Shown here piece after piece: positions 25,019 through 33,102 of a stretch of DNA of 50,147 bases. Each line of letters starts with the position of its first letter. Position 1 is the stretch's first letter. The stretch spans positions 1-50,147 of the forward strand of contig JAKIUV010000008.1 of NCBI GenBank assembly GCA_021647375.1, read 5' to 3'. A program made the translations under genes and the position numbers. Below the pieces are notes generated by a model, which had not been told where the DNA came from, made no database searches, and saw nothing but the letters and a program-made list of their open reading frames with translations. This DNA comes from Robiginitomaculum sp. Its GTDB lineage: Bacteria > Pseudomonadota > Alphaproteobacteria > Caulobacterales > Maricaulaceae.

Positions 25019-26584
25019 ATGTCTTGGGAAATTGATATGGACAAAGCTTTAAAACAAAAATTGGTCAACGTTCTCGGTGCTAAAAATGTTATCACCGACG
25101 CGGACGAGTGTGCTTATTTTTCCCAAGACGTGTATAGCCGCGCCGAATTTACCAGTAGTGCGGTGTTGCGTCCCGCTAATATTAACGAACTCGCAGCCGC
25201 CGTAAAACTAGCCACAAGTAATAGTTTTGCCGTCTTCCCGCGCGGTGGCGGACTGTCCTATACGGGCGGTTATCTGCCCAGTACCAATAAATCGGTTAGC
25301 ATAGATACATCGCGTATGGCCAAGATTGTCGAAATAAATGCGGACGATATGTATGTAACCGTAGAGGCCGGATGTACGTGGGCGGCTTTGCATAAAGCGC
25401 TTGCGGGCACGGGTCTGCGCACGCCGTTTTGGGGGACTTTATCAGGGTTATATGCTACGGTCGGCGGGTCGGTTAGCCAGAATTCTATATTCTTTGGCTC
25501 AGGGCTGTACGGCACGTCTGCGGACAGTGTTACGGCTTTGAAAGTCGTCGCAGCAGACGGGCGTATTGTCGAAACCGGCTCCGGTTTTTTCCGCAACTTC
25601 GGCCCGGATATGACGGGGTTGTTTATGGGGGATTGTGGTGCGCTCGGTATCAAGGCAGAGATAAGTTTAAAATTGATACGCGCTCCGAAACACAAAGCTC
25701 ATGCTTCATTTAGCTTCGAGCGCTACCAAGATATGCTCCCGGCTATGAGCGAGATTGCCCGCCAAGGCCTAGCGTCCGAGTGCTTTGGCTTTGATCCGTT
25801 TTTGCAAGCCCAGCGCATGAAACGGGAAAGCTTGGCCAAGGATGTGAAAGCCCTCGCCGGCGCCCTCAAAGCAAGCGGGTCTGTCATGGGCGCCCTCAAA
25901 ACTGGGGCGAAGCTTGCCGCAGCCGGGCGCGGATTTATGAAAGACGTGCCCTATTCCGTTCATATGAGCAGTGAGAACCAGCACCAATCTGCCGCCCAAG
26001 CTGACATCAAAGCCATCAAAACCATTATGGTAAAAGCTGGCGGCACAGAGATCGAAAATGCTATCCCGACATTGGTCGCGGCCAATCCGTTTAATCCGCC
26101 CAACTCCATGATCGGCCCGCAAGGAGAGCGCTGGGCGCCCGTACACGCGGTGGTGCCCCATTCCAAAGCAGTTACCCTGATGGATGCCGTCACAAAATTA
26201 TTCGATGAGCACAAAGGCATTTGCGAAAAATACGAAATCGGTACGGGCTATCTCCTGACCAGTGTTGGCGCTAGCGCTATGGTTATAGAGCCTGTATTCT
26301 TCTGGCCCGATGCCCTGATGGATATTCACCACCGCAAAGTCGAAGCCGGACATTTGCGCAAAATAAGTGGCTTTGCAGATAATCCTGAAGCTAGACAAGC
26401 CGTAGACCAAATTCGTACCGAGCTGAAAAACCTGATGGCTGAACACAAGGCCGCGCACTTGCAGATCGGGAAAACCTATGACTACCAACAGTCCTTAAAC
26501 CCAGGTGCTCGCGTACTCCTCAAAGCAATAAAAGATGAAATGGATCCAGACGGTCTTATCAATCCAGGCTCCCTAGGTAGTTGA
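25019..26584 (+). CDS. FAD-linked oxidase (VAO/4-cresol dehydrogenase-like)
   Basis: A 521-residue flavoprotein of the FAD-binding type 4 family. The FAD-domain pattern is AVFPRGGGLSYTGGY, VTVEAGCTWAALHKAL, GLRTPFWGTLSGLYATVGGSVSQN and VVAADGRIVETGSGFF; the C-terminal oxidase domain ends HLQIGKTYDYQQSLNPGAR, DEMDPDGLINPGSLG. This is the layout of glycolate/D-lactate and vanillyl-alcohol/4-cresol oxidases. The substrate is unknown; its location beside the unknown catabolic operon and a PLP decarboxylase suggests oxidation of an intermediate. The ATG at 25037 (GGGAA upstream) is an equally plausible start. Confidence 0.85.
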   Translation: MSWEIDMDKALKQKLVNVLGAKNVITDADECAYFSQDVYSRAEFTSSAVLRPANINELAAAVKLATSNSFAVFPRGGGLSYTGGYLPSTNKSVSIDTSRMAKIVEINADDMYVTVEAGCTWAALHKALAGTGLRTPFWGTLSGLYATVGGSVSQNSIFFGSGLYGTSADSVTALKVVAADGRIVETGSGFFRNFGPDMTGLFMGDCGALGIKAEISLKLIRAPKHKAHASFSFERYQDMLPAMSEIARQGLASECFGFDPFLQAQRMKRESLAKDVKALAGALKASGSVMGALKTGAKLAAAGRGFMKDVPYSVHMSSENQHQSAAQADIKAIKTIMVKAGGTEIENAIPTLVAANPFNPPNSMIGPQGERWAPVHAVVPHSKAVTLMDAVTKLFDEHKGICEKYEIGTGYLLTSVGASAMVIEPVFFWPDALMDIHHRKVEAGHLRKISGFADNPEARQAVDQIRTELKNLMAEHKAAHLQIGKTYDYQQSLNPGARVLLKAIKDEMDPDGLINPGSLGS

Positions 26585-26691
26585 TGCATAGCGACTGTAG
26601 AAAATACATTCTACTATAAATGCGATGTCTGAATGTGGCTTGTCTGAAATATTTCTTGCGCTAGTTTTGTTCTCCGTAAGGAGAATATATT

Positions 26692-28092
26692 ATGCCTGAA
26701 ATTCCGAACAGTTTTGCATATCATGATGCAGCCAATTTGCAAACTCTAGCCGAGCAAGTCGAGAGTGCCTATTCAAGTTTTAATGACGGCTCTGTGGTGC
26801 CTGCTTGGTCTTTCACAGAAACCAAACGCACTATTGCGGACATAGATTTTAAGAAGCCTGTTGCGCTTGACGCTGCCCTTAGCGAAGCCGCTAATTTAAT
26901 GGAGAACGGTGATTTACGTTCAGCTAGCGCCCGTTGTTTTGGTTATTTCAATCCAACCGCCGCTTGGCCTGCCGTGGTTGGGGATGTGCTGGCATCGGTG
27001 CGCAATCCGCAGATTTGTGTCACCTCCCATGCGGCCGCCTCTGTGACTATGGAGCGCAGAATTGCGGATATGGTGTGCGCGAAGCTTTCTATGCCGGACG
27101 GTACGGCGCATTTTACCTCTGGTGGTTCCGAAGCCAATGAAACCGCTATGTTGGCGGCGCTGTGCCGGGCGTCCAGTGAATATATAGAACATGGCGTTCG
27201 GGCTTTTGAAAAAGCACCTAGTATTTATGTCTCGGCGGATTCCCATTTGGCCTGGATTAAAATTGCTAAGGCTACGGGGCTGGGCGCCAAAGCCGTGCGG
27301 CTTGTCCCGACCAGTGGTGATGGCCGGATGGATGTGGCTGCATTGGGAGACATTATTACCAAAGATAAGAAAAACGGGTTTCAACCGATCATGATCGCCG
27401 CCACTTGTGGTACTACGGGTGCGGGCATGATCGACCCATTGGTTGCTTGCTACAAGATTGCCGCGCGTGAAGATATTCATTTCCATGTGGACGCCGCATG
27501 GGCGGGGGCTTTGATATTTGACAAAAACAGGCTTGGTTTGTTAGCGGGCATAGAGCAAGCGGACAGCGTCACTATCGATGCTCATAAATGGTTGTCCGTG
27601 CCTATGGGCGCAGGTATAATTGCCCTGCGTGATCCGTCATATGCCGCCAATGTGTTTTCGGTCAAGACCAGCTATATGCCTGAGGGTGACGGGCAAGATT
27701 TTTATATCACCACCAATCAGTGGTCGCGGCGATTCCTTGGTTTGCGTCTGTGGATGATGCTCAGGGTGGTCGGCGAGGCGGGCTATAGGCAAATGTTTGA
27801 CCAGCATTTCGCGCTGGCGGATTATGTGTGCCAACAACTCCCGAAACATGGCTGGCAGATCCGCAACACAAGCACTTTGCCTGTCATTGTATTTGACGAC
27901 GCTCAATATGGCTTAGATTCCCAAGCTGTAGCCGACGAAATCGAAAAACGCGGCAAAGTATGGCTAGGCCGCGTAACCTTTGAAGGCCGCAGCGTCCTGC
28001 GTATTTGCACAACAAGTTTTTTGAGTACCGAAGATGATGTAGATTTGTTGGTTAGTGAGTTGGATGTGGCGCGGCATATATTGAAAGCATAA
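26692..28092 (+). CDS. PLP-dependent decarboxylase, aromatic amino acid/glutamate type (group II)
   Basis: The 466-residue enzyme has the group II fold: FTSGGSEANETAML (phosphate-binding and PLP ring region), AATCGTTGAGMIDPL, HVDAAWAGALIF with Asp267 that pairs with the pyridine nitrogen, and the PLP lysine Lys299 in TIDAHKWLSVPMGAGI. It should remove CO2 from an amino acid, probably an aromatic one. AGGAGA lies 8 bases upstream. With the phenylacetate pathway 4 kb away an aromatic amine route is conceivable (phenylalanine to phenethylamine to phenylacetate), but no amine oxidase is adjacent. Weaker alternatives are glutamate, tyrosine or lyase-type members of this fold. Confidence 0.88.
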   Translation: MPEIPNSFAYHDAANLQTLAEQVESAYSSFNDGSVVPAWSFTETKRTIADIDFKKPVALDAALSEAANLMENGDLRSASARCFGYFNPTAAWPAVVGDVLASVRNPQICVTSHAAASVTMERRIADMVCAKLSMPDGTAHFTSGGSEANETAMLAALCRASSEYIEHGVRAFEKAPSIYVSADSHLAWIKIAKATGLGAKAVRLVPTSGDGRMDVAALGDIITKDKKNGFQPIMIAATCGTTGAGMIDPLVACYKIAAREDIHFHVDAAWAGALIFDKNRLGLLAGIEQADSVTIDAHKWLSVPMGAGIIALRDPSYAANVFSVKTSYMPEGDGQDFYITTNQWSRRFLGLRLWMMLRVVGEAGYRQMFDQHFALADYVCQQLPKHGWQIRNTSTLPVIVFDDAQYGLDSQAVADEIEKRGKVWLGRVTFEGRSVLRICTTSFLSTEDDVDLLVSELDVARHILKA

Positions 28093-28206
28093 TTTCCTTT
28101 CATTCTCAATTATTTCTATACCCCTCATTAACCATAAAGCCAGTTCTGCTTTCAAACCCAGCGTTCCGGTTACATTTGATTAACTATAACCTGTTACACC
28201 TCGCCT

Positions 28207-28545
28207 ATGAAAGCTGTTGAAATGATGATTGAGCCGGGGGCTGAGGCTCTGTTGGTGCGTATGGGGCGGCAGATGTCGACCAAGGCGCGTTCCAAGGTGA
28301 TGAACGGGGCGCTGTCGCATTTGCGCGAAAATGCCCATGTGTCGGAGGTTTCGGCTTGGTTTTCGGAGTTGCGGTTTAAGCCGGAGCGGCGCACGACGGT
28401 ACGGTTGTCGCAGGAAAATGCTGCCTATGCGAATATATTGGCATCCATGGCGGGACGAGGGCGGCCTAGTATTTTACTGGATATTGTTTATCTTGCGGCC
28501 AGCCGTATGGACAAAGCGGACTTTGAGGCGCTAAGATTAGGGTAG
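28207..28545 (+). CDS. Hypothetical protein
   Basis: A 112-residue basic protein with no recognised motif (EALLVRMGRQMSTKARSKVMNG, HVSEVSAWFSELRFKPERR, MAGRGRPSILLDIVYLAAS). No signal peptide or membrane segment. No good ribosome site precedes the ATG, and an in-frame ATG lies six codons in, so start and reality are uncertain. Codon usage looks like that of its neighbours. Confidence 0.5.
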   Translation: MKAVEMMIEPGAEALLVRMGRQMSTKARSKVMNGALSHLRENAHVSEVSAWFSELRFKPERRTTVRLSQENAAYANILASMAGRGRPSILLDIVYLAASRMDKADFEALRLG

Positions 28546-28605
28546 CGCTAAAGTAGGAAAGCGTTAAAACAGGTTTGTGCGTGTGCGCATGTTTGGGGAG
28601 TTGGC

Positions 28606-29316
28606 ATGGAAGACATAAATTGGATTTCGCTCTTTGCCATGGTGGTTTCGATCATGGCTTTGGCCACACAATTTGCATTTGGCTTCTTGTCGCGAAAACG
28701 CGCCGTCGCGGAAACCAACCGCCAAATCGCCGAGACCAAGAAACAAGAAAAACTGCAGGCGGTCAGCGCCGAGGAAACCTATAAAGGCGAAGTGAGAGCC
28801 TGGGGTCGCGATGTAGTGCGCGAAATGTCCCTTGCCCAGCAATTGTGTAAAATTGATCCGGCAAAATTCACCACATCCGATTATGATTTAGAGCGCGGTA
28901 GAACCGTGGCGAGTTTGCGGGGTTTGCTTGATAAAGCCAAATGGTTGTTCCCTAATCTGGCTGTGCCATCACATAATGAAAACTGGGAGGTGGATAATAA
29001 GCGCCGCCTGTCTGCGCTTGAAGCTATTTTGCATGCCTATCATGTTTTGGATACGCTCGACCAAAATGACGAGCAGAACCGTAAGCGCAGTATTGCAAAT
29101 ATGCGCAATCTCCGCAAGCAATTTGTCCGCGAAATGCGCCGTGCCGTCGACCCGCATGTCCGAGGCGACGACATAGAGCGCATTATGGAAGAGGTCGAAG
29201 AAGAGTTGGAAGAGGCCAAAGAGAACGGTAAAGAGAACGGCAAGGAAACACAGGTAGAGCCAAGCGAACCAGCCGCCCCTATGAGCTTGAACGAGGCGGC
29301 GGGGATGCGGAAATAG
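28606..29316 (+). CDS. Membrane-anchored coiled-coil protein, function unknown
   Basis: The 236-residue protein has one N-terminal membrane segment (about 1-24, WISLFAMVVSIMALATQFAFGF) followed by Lys/Arg/Glu-rich helical sequence and a very acidic end (EEVEEELEEAKENGKENGKE). GGAG lies 6 bases before the ATG. The build is that of a single-pass protein with a cytoplasmic or periplasmic coiled coil; no family was recognised. It runs toward the convergent outer-membrane protein gene, ending before a 9-base-stem hairpin. Confidence 0.65.
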   Translation: MEDINWISLFAMVVSIMALATQFAFGFLSRKRAVAETNRQIAETKKQEKLQAVSAEETYKGEVRAWGRDVVREMSLAQQLCKIDPAKFTTSDYDLERGRTVASLRGLLDKAKWLFPNLAVPSHNENWEVDNKRRLSALEAILHAYHVLDTLDQNDEQNRKRSIANMRNLRKQFVREMRRAVDPHVRGDDIERIMEEVEEELEEAKENGKENGKETQVEPSEPAAPMSLNEAAGMRK

Positions 29317-29318
29317 TG

Positions 29319-29344
29319 CTTTCCCTGAAGGTTAACAGGGAAAG
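29319..29344. terminator. Stem-loop between convergent genes
   Basis: Perfect 9-base stem CTTTCCCTG/CAGGGAAAG with an 8-base loop, directly after the stop of the coiled-coil gene. No T run follows on either strand, so it is a weak or factor-dependent terminator at best. Confidence 0.4.
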
Positions 29345-29379
29345 AATTAACAGAGAAGTGGCGTTTTTAAGCGCTTATG

Positions 29380-30072
29380 CTAAAACTTACGCGTAACGCC
29401 TAAAGACACGACTGGGTAATATTTAAAATCTTTGATGTCTCGCTGAAGATTGTTAACTTCCTTTGCCAGTTCAGCCCTAAAAGTTGGATCATTGCTGAGG
29501 GTGCCCCCCGTTGATACCAGTGATATTTCTGGTGTTCCTGTGAACAATATCCCTGCTTTGGCGTTGAAACTCCAGTTGCCGCTTGCGGTCATAAAGCCAT
29601 CATAGCCAATCCCTGCATAAGGTGCCAAATTTTTCAAAGACGCCGCCCCGTTCAACGTGCCAATTTCGGCTGGTGTAAAGCTTACATCGCCGACTTGCAC
29701 ATTTGTAGCCGGGGTTGCGGTCAGATCTAGGGTTTTGTCACCAATATAGGCGCCGCCAGAAATATTGAAGCCATTCTTAAATGGGTGGAAATTTACCAAC
29801 CCGCTAAAGTTTGAAAATTTGAGATCACCCTCATAATTTATGCCGTCATAGGCCTCGTCGCGGCCAAATTTGAGATAGTCAAATCCACCAGTTACAGAGA
29901 TATAATCTGAAAAAGCGGCTTTGGCATGTATGCCCACACCCGCCGTGCCCACGCTCCCGCCAACACCAAATTCGCCAGAACCAGCGAAGGCGGCACTGCT
30001 GACTGCTGAGAGGAAAATCGTGGCGCTTAGTGCGCGCGATGCATTTGATAGAAGTTTTAGTTTGGTTTTCAC
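29380..30072 (-). CDS. Outer-membrane beta-barrel protein
   Basis: A 230-residue protein with a signal peptide (residues 1-30, ending AAFA) and alternating Gly/aromatic strands (GEFGVGGSVGTAGVGIHAKAA, YISVTGGFDYLKF, WSFNAKAGILF, YYPVVSLGVTRKF with the C-terminal Phe typical of outer-membrane barrels). The GTG start is preceded by AGGA at 8 bases. Small barrels of this type are porin- or OmpW-like; the role is unknown. Confidence 0.8.
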   Translation of the reverse strand: MKTKLKLLSNASRALSATIFLSAVSSAAFAGSGEFGVGGSVGTAGVGIHAKAAFSDYISVTGGFDYLKFGRDEAYDGINYEGDLKFSNFSGLVNFHPFKNGFNISGGAYIGDKTLDLTATPATNVQVGDVSFTPAEIGTLNGAASLKNLAPYAGIGYDGFMTASGNWSFNAKAGILFTGTPEISLVSTGGTLSNDPTFRAELAKEVNNLQRDIKDFKYYPVVSLGVTRKF

Positions 30073-30334
30073 GGTCGCGTCCTTTGAAAATAATGTAAAT
30101 CTATAAACTTATTATGGCGTAACAAATGTATTGAATCTGTTAACAAACCATCAATTACAATCAATAATTGTTTATTAAAAAGTTTAGGTGGTGCGACTGA
30201 GACCCCCGTATTGTATTTCCATAATCAACATGAGGCCAAAGTCTTCATTAAAATACTGTGGCCTATATGTGTTAATGATAGCGTTCTTTCCGCCAATATG
30301 TTCCAATCTCTTGGAACCCTGTGTTTTGGTAATT

Positions 30335-30577
30335 TTATGATTGAACAACATGCAATGAAGTTGTGGCATATCTTAAAATATAAGGTTTTTCTTTTGGACA
30401 ATGGTTTGGAAATTTGTCTCCGAAAAAGGCAACATAACAATCATACCACAGGCAATCTTCACAATACCAACAATGAATAACAATGCCAAATTCTGAATGT
30501 TCTTTACCTAAACCATCATATCGAACCTGTGTGCCAGGCTCAAGAAATGTATTCTTTCGTCTATCATTGGTCGTCAT
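30335..30577 (-). CDS. Small cysteine-rich hypothetical protein
   Basis: An 80-residue protein, EPGTQVRYDGLGKEHSEFGIVIH then CWYCEDCLWYDCYVAFFGDKF and KEKPYILRYATTSL. The sequence looks like a compact beta protein (Val/Ile-rich strands, FG(I/V)V-HC-WY) of a type seen as small conserved hypotheticals. Four cysteines close together could bind metal or simply be accidental. The overlapping plus-strand frame is longer but has no family look. Confidence 0.55.
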   Translation of the reverse strand: MTTNDRRKNTFLEPGTQVRYDGLGKEHSEFGIVIHCWYCEDCLWYDCYVAFFGDKFPNHCPKEKPYILRYATTSLHVVQS

Positions 30578-30627
30578 GTGTGCATTACTTATTCAAATAG
30601 TTTCTTTTACGAAATTTCCAACCCATA

Positions 30628-31461
30628 TTAATCTATACCAAGGCTCGCTTTCAGCGGTCCTTCTTGGGGCATGGCTATTGCGTGGAAACCGCCGTCTACG
30701 TGGTGGGTTTCGCCTGTGCAGCTTGTGCCCAAGGACGAGAGCATGTAGAGGGCTGCTCCGGCTACGCCCTCAAGATCGGTGTTTTCTTGCATGGCGGCGG
30801 TGGCTTTGTTGAAGCGGAACATATGGCGACCAGAACCAATGCCAGCAGCGGCTAATGTTTTGATGGGGCCAGCCGAAATTGCATTAACCCGAATGCCGCG
30901 CGGACCGAGGTCGGCGGCTAGGTAACGAGTGCAGGCTTCAAGCGCCGCTTTGGCCACGCCCATAACATTGTAATTAGGCACTACACGTTCCGAGCCGAGA
31001 TAAGTCATGGTGATCATAGAGCCGCCCTCGCTCATCATGGCGGCGCTACGCCTTGCGGCATCGACAAAACTATAGGCGGAAATATCCATGGCGGTGGCAA
31101 ATCCCTCGCGGGTGGTTTGGTCAATAAAAGACCCGGCCAATTGGTCGCGTCCAGCAAAGGCTACGGAATGCACCAGAAAATCCATTTCGCCCCATTCTTC
31201 TTTTATGGCACCGAACAAAGCGTCCATAGATGCATCGTCGGTGACATCGCACGACATAATAATTTTTGCACCGAGGCTTTCTGCGAGAGGGCGAACGCGG
31301 CGCTCCATCGCTTCGCCTTGATAGGTGAAAGCAATCTCTGCGCCCTGAGCCGCCAACTGCTCGGCAATCGCCCAGGCAATCGAGTTTTTATTGGCAACCC
31401 CCATGATCAGCCCGCGCTTGCCCGCCATCAAATTTCCGCTCGGATATTCCCGTTTCGCCAT
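30628..31461 (-). CDS. fabI: Enoyl-[acyl-carrier-protein] reductase (NADH)
   Basis: Last step of each elongation cycle in fatty acid synthesis. The SDR motif is GVANKNSIAWAIAEQLAAQGAEIAFTYQGE; MDFLVHSVAFAG follows, and the catalytic Tyr and Lys sit in YNVMGVAK (Tyr plus 7 residues to Lys, the FabI spacing), with SAGPIKTLAAAGI at the C-terminal part. AGGAGAT lies before the ATG at 31461 (277 residues); the upstream frame is not family sequence. It follows paaABCDE on the same strand, about 120 bases after the paaE stop, separated by a perfect palindrome. Confidence 0.95.
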   Translation of the reverse strand: MAKREYPSGNLMAGKRGLIMGVANKNSIAWAIAEQLAAQGAEIAFTYQGEAMERRVRPLAESLGAKIIMSCDVTDDASMDALFGAIKEEWGEMDFLVHSVAFAGRDQLAGSFIDQTTREGFATAMDISAYSFVDAARRSAAMMSEGGSMITMTYLGSERVVPNYNVMGVAKAALEACTRYLAADLGPRGIRVNAISAGPIKTLAAAGIGSGRHMFRFNKATAAMQENTDLEGVAGAALYMLSSLGTSCTGETHHVDGGFHAIAMPQEGPLKASLGID

Positions 31462-31557
31462 GTCTATCTCCTGTAATTGTTTTACGTTTAATACCACGGC
31501 AAACGCAGTTGGCTAGAGGGATTGTTAGGGGGTGGGCTGGTTTTGACCACTGAATTT

Positions 31558-31580
31558 TTATACTTGGTAAACAAGTATAA
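31558..31580. repeat. Perfect 23-base palindrome behind paaE
   Basis: Arms TTATACTTG (31558-31566) and CAAGTATAA (31572-31580), 9 bases each, with GTAAA between. It starts at the base next to the paaE stop codon, on the side facing fabI. No T run follows on either strand. It could be a stem that protects the paa RNA, a partial terminator or an operator. Confidence 0.6.
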
Positions 31581-32633
31581 CTATGCATCAAAATTAATGG
31601 TTACGGTTTTACTCAAGGGAATCGACTGACAAGACAAGACATAGCCGTCTGCAATTTCCTCTGGTTCCAAGCCGTAATTTATGGCCATATCCACGTCGCC
31701 GTCCGTAACTTTGGCGCGGCATGTAGCACAAACACCACCTTTGCAGGAGAAAGAGGCATCCAGTCCTGCGCCGAGGACGGCTTCCAAGATCGAACCATGT
31801 TCATCGCGGTAATCGACCTCGACTTTACGTCCGTCCATAATAACATTAACCTTGGCTCTGGCAGGTGCGCTTGCGATTTTGCGGCGCGCGCTTTCGTCGC
31901 CTACAAAAAACAATTCAGAGTGAATATTGGCTTCTGGCTCACCCGCAGTCAGCAGGCTGTCTTTCGCCCCGTCGACCATGGATTTGGGGCCACACAAATA
32001 ATATCCGTTTACATTCAAAGCAGAAAAAACGTGGGCGTGTAAATGGGAAATTTTTTCACCGTCTATGCGTCCGTTGAAAAACGGAATATCCACCGCTTGT
32101 CTAGTCATAAACATTTGCGCGGAAAACCTGCCCATATATAGATTTTTCAGCGCCGCCAATTCGGCGCGAAACATGGTGTGTTTGGCATCGCGGTTGCCGT
32201 AATAGAGGAAAAATTTGCTTTCATCATCGCTGGTTAAAGCCGTGCGGATCATGGACATAAGCGGTGTGATGCCAGAGCCTGCGGCAATGCCGACATAAGT
32301 CCCAGCGGGTTTAGCGCTGAATGTAAAGGCACCGATAGGTGGGGATATTTCCAAAACATCTCCGGCCTTTAACACGGTGTTGGCATAGGTGGAAAATGTT
32401 CCATCATCAATTTGGCGCACGGCGATACGAAATACATTTTCATGTGGTGCAGAGCAAAATGAATATGTGCGGCGTATGTCTTCGCCGCCTATATTTTTAC
32501 GGACAATAACATGCTGTCCAGGCTTGAAGGCGAAAATAGATTTTAACTTATCAGCTAGATCAAATGTGATGGCCACACTGTCTGGTGTCAGTTTTTCGAC
32601 ACTTGCGACCGGGATTTTGTAAAATTTGGACAT
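31581..32633 (-). CDS. paaE: Phenylacetyl-CoA epoxidase reductase subunit
   Basis: A 350-residue reductase: N-terminal FAD domain (VAITFDLADKLK, RRTYSFCSAPHE), NAD domain (GIAAGSGITPLMSMI, KFFLYYGNRD) and a C-terminal plant-type [2Fe-2S] ferredoxin domain with CKGGVCATC and CQS (the fourth Cys). It passes electrons from NADPH to the PaaABCD epoxidase. AGGGAA lies before the start. It is the last paa gene of the operon. Confidence 0.95.
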   Translation of the reverse strand: MSKFYKIPVASVEKLTPDSVAITFDLADKLKSIFAFKPGQHVIVRKNIGGEDIRRTYSFCSAPHENVFRIAVRQIDDGTFSTYANTVLKAGDVLEISPPIGAFTFSAKPAGTYVGIAAGSGITPLMSMIRTALTSDDESKFFLYYGNRDAKHTMFRAELAALKNLYMGRFSAQMFMTRQAVDIPFFNGRIDGEKISHLHAHVFSALNVNGYYLCGPKSMVDGAKDSLLTAGEPEANIHSELFFVGDESARRKIASAPARAKVNVIMDGRKVEVDYRDEHGSILEAVLGAGLDASFSCKGGVCATCRAKVTDGDVDMAINYGLEPEEIADGYVLSCQSIPLSKTVTINFDA

Positions 32634-32648
32634 TTCGTTCCCTTAAAT

Positions 32649-33095
32649 TTAATGGCACTTGAATCGGTCGAACGGCTCTAGGCAATCTTTACAGGCATGG
32701 AAGGCTTTACAGGGAGTGGAGCCAAATTCACTGATGAGTTTGGTGTTGGCCGAGCCGCAGCGCGGGCAAGTAGGGGTGTGGGCGCCCGGTGGGTCAATAC
32801 CGTAAACACGTAATTTTTCGTGGGCAGGTTCGGTGATCCATTCGGTCGTCCACGCTGGCGATAATTGGTTTTTAATGCCGACATCGTCATACCCAGCCGC
32901 ATCTAGTTTCTCGCGGATCATCTCGCCAATCATATCTGTGGCAGGGCAACCCACATAGGTCGGCGTGATGACAATGTTTGGCGGGGTGCTGTCTTCAATA
33001 CCGCGTACAATGCCCAGCTCAACAATATTGATCGCGGGAATTTCCGGATCCATAATTTCAGCCATCAAGTCCAGCAAATGCTCTTTGTTTACCAT
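32649..33095 (-). CDS. paaD: Phenylacetyl-CoA epoxidase complex, PaaD subunit
   Basis: A 148-residue MIP18/DUF59-type protein (LMAEIMDPEIPAINIVELGIVRG, ITPTYVGCPATDMIGEMI) with a C-terminal four-cysteine zinc-like module (CPRCGSANTKLISEFG, then CKAFHACKDC). PaaD is thought to help mature the iron centre of the epoxidase. The gene lies 7 bases behind paaC, as in other paa operons. Confidence 0.93.
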   Translation of the reverse strand: MVNKEHLLDLMAEIMDPEIPAINIVELGIVRGIEDSTPPNIVITPTYVGCPATDMIGEMIREKLDAAGYDDVGIKNQLSPAWTTEWITEPAHEKLRVYGIDPPGAHTPTCPRCGSANTKLISEFGSTPCKAFHACKDCLEPFDRFKCH

Positions 33096-33102
33096 TCCAA
33101 TC

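Noticed and set aside
30184..30369. 61-codon minus-strand frame
   Set aside because: It overlaps the end of the cysteine-rich gene in another frame and shows no protein-like pattern.
30211..30480. 89-codon plus-strand frame
   Set aside because: It overlaps the small cysteine-rich gene on the other strand, has no protein-like pattern and no ribosome site; the minus-strand frame looks conserved.
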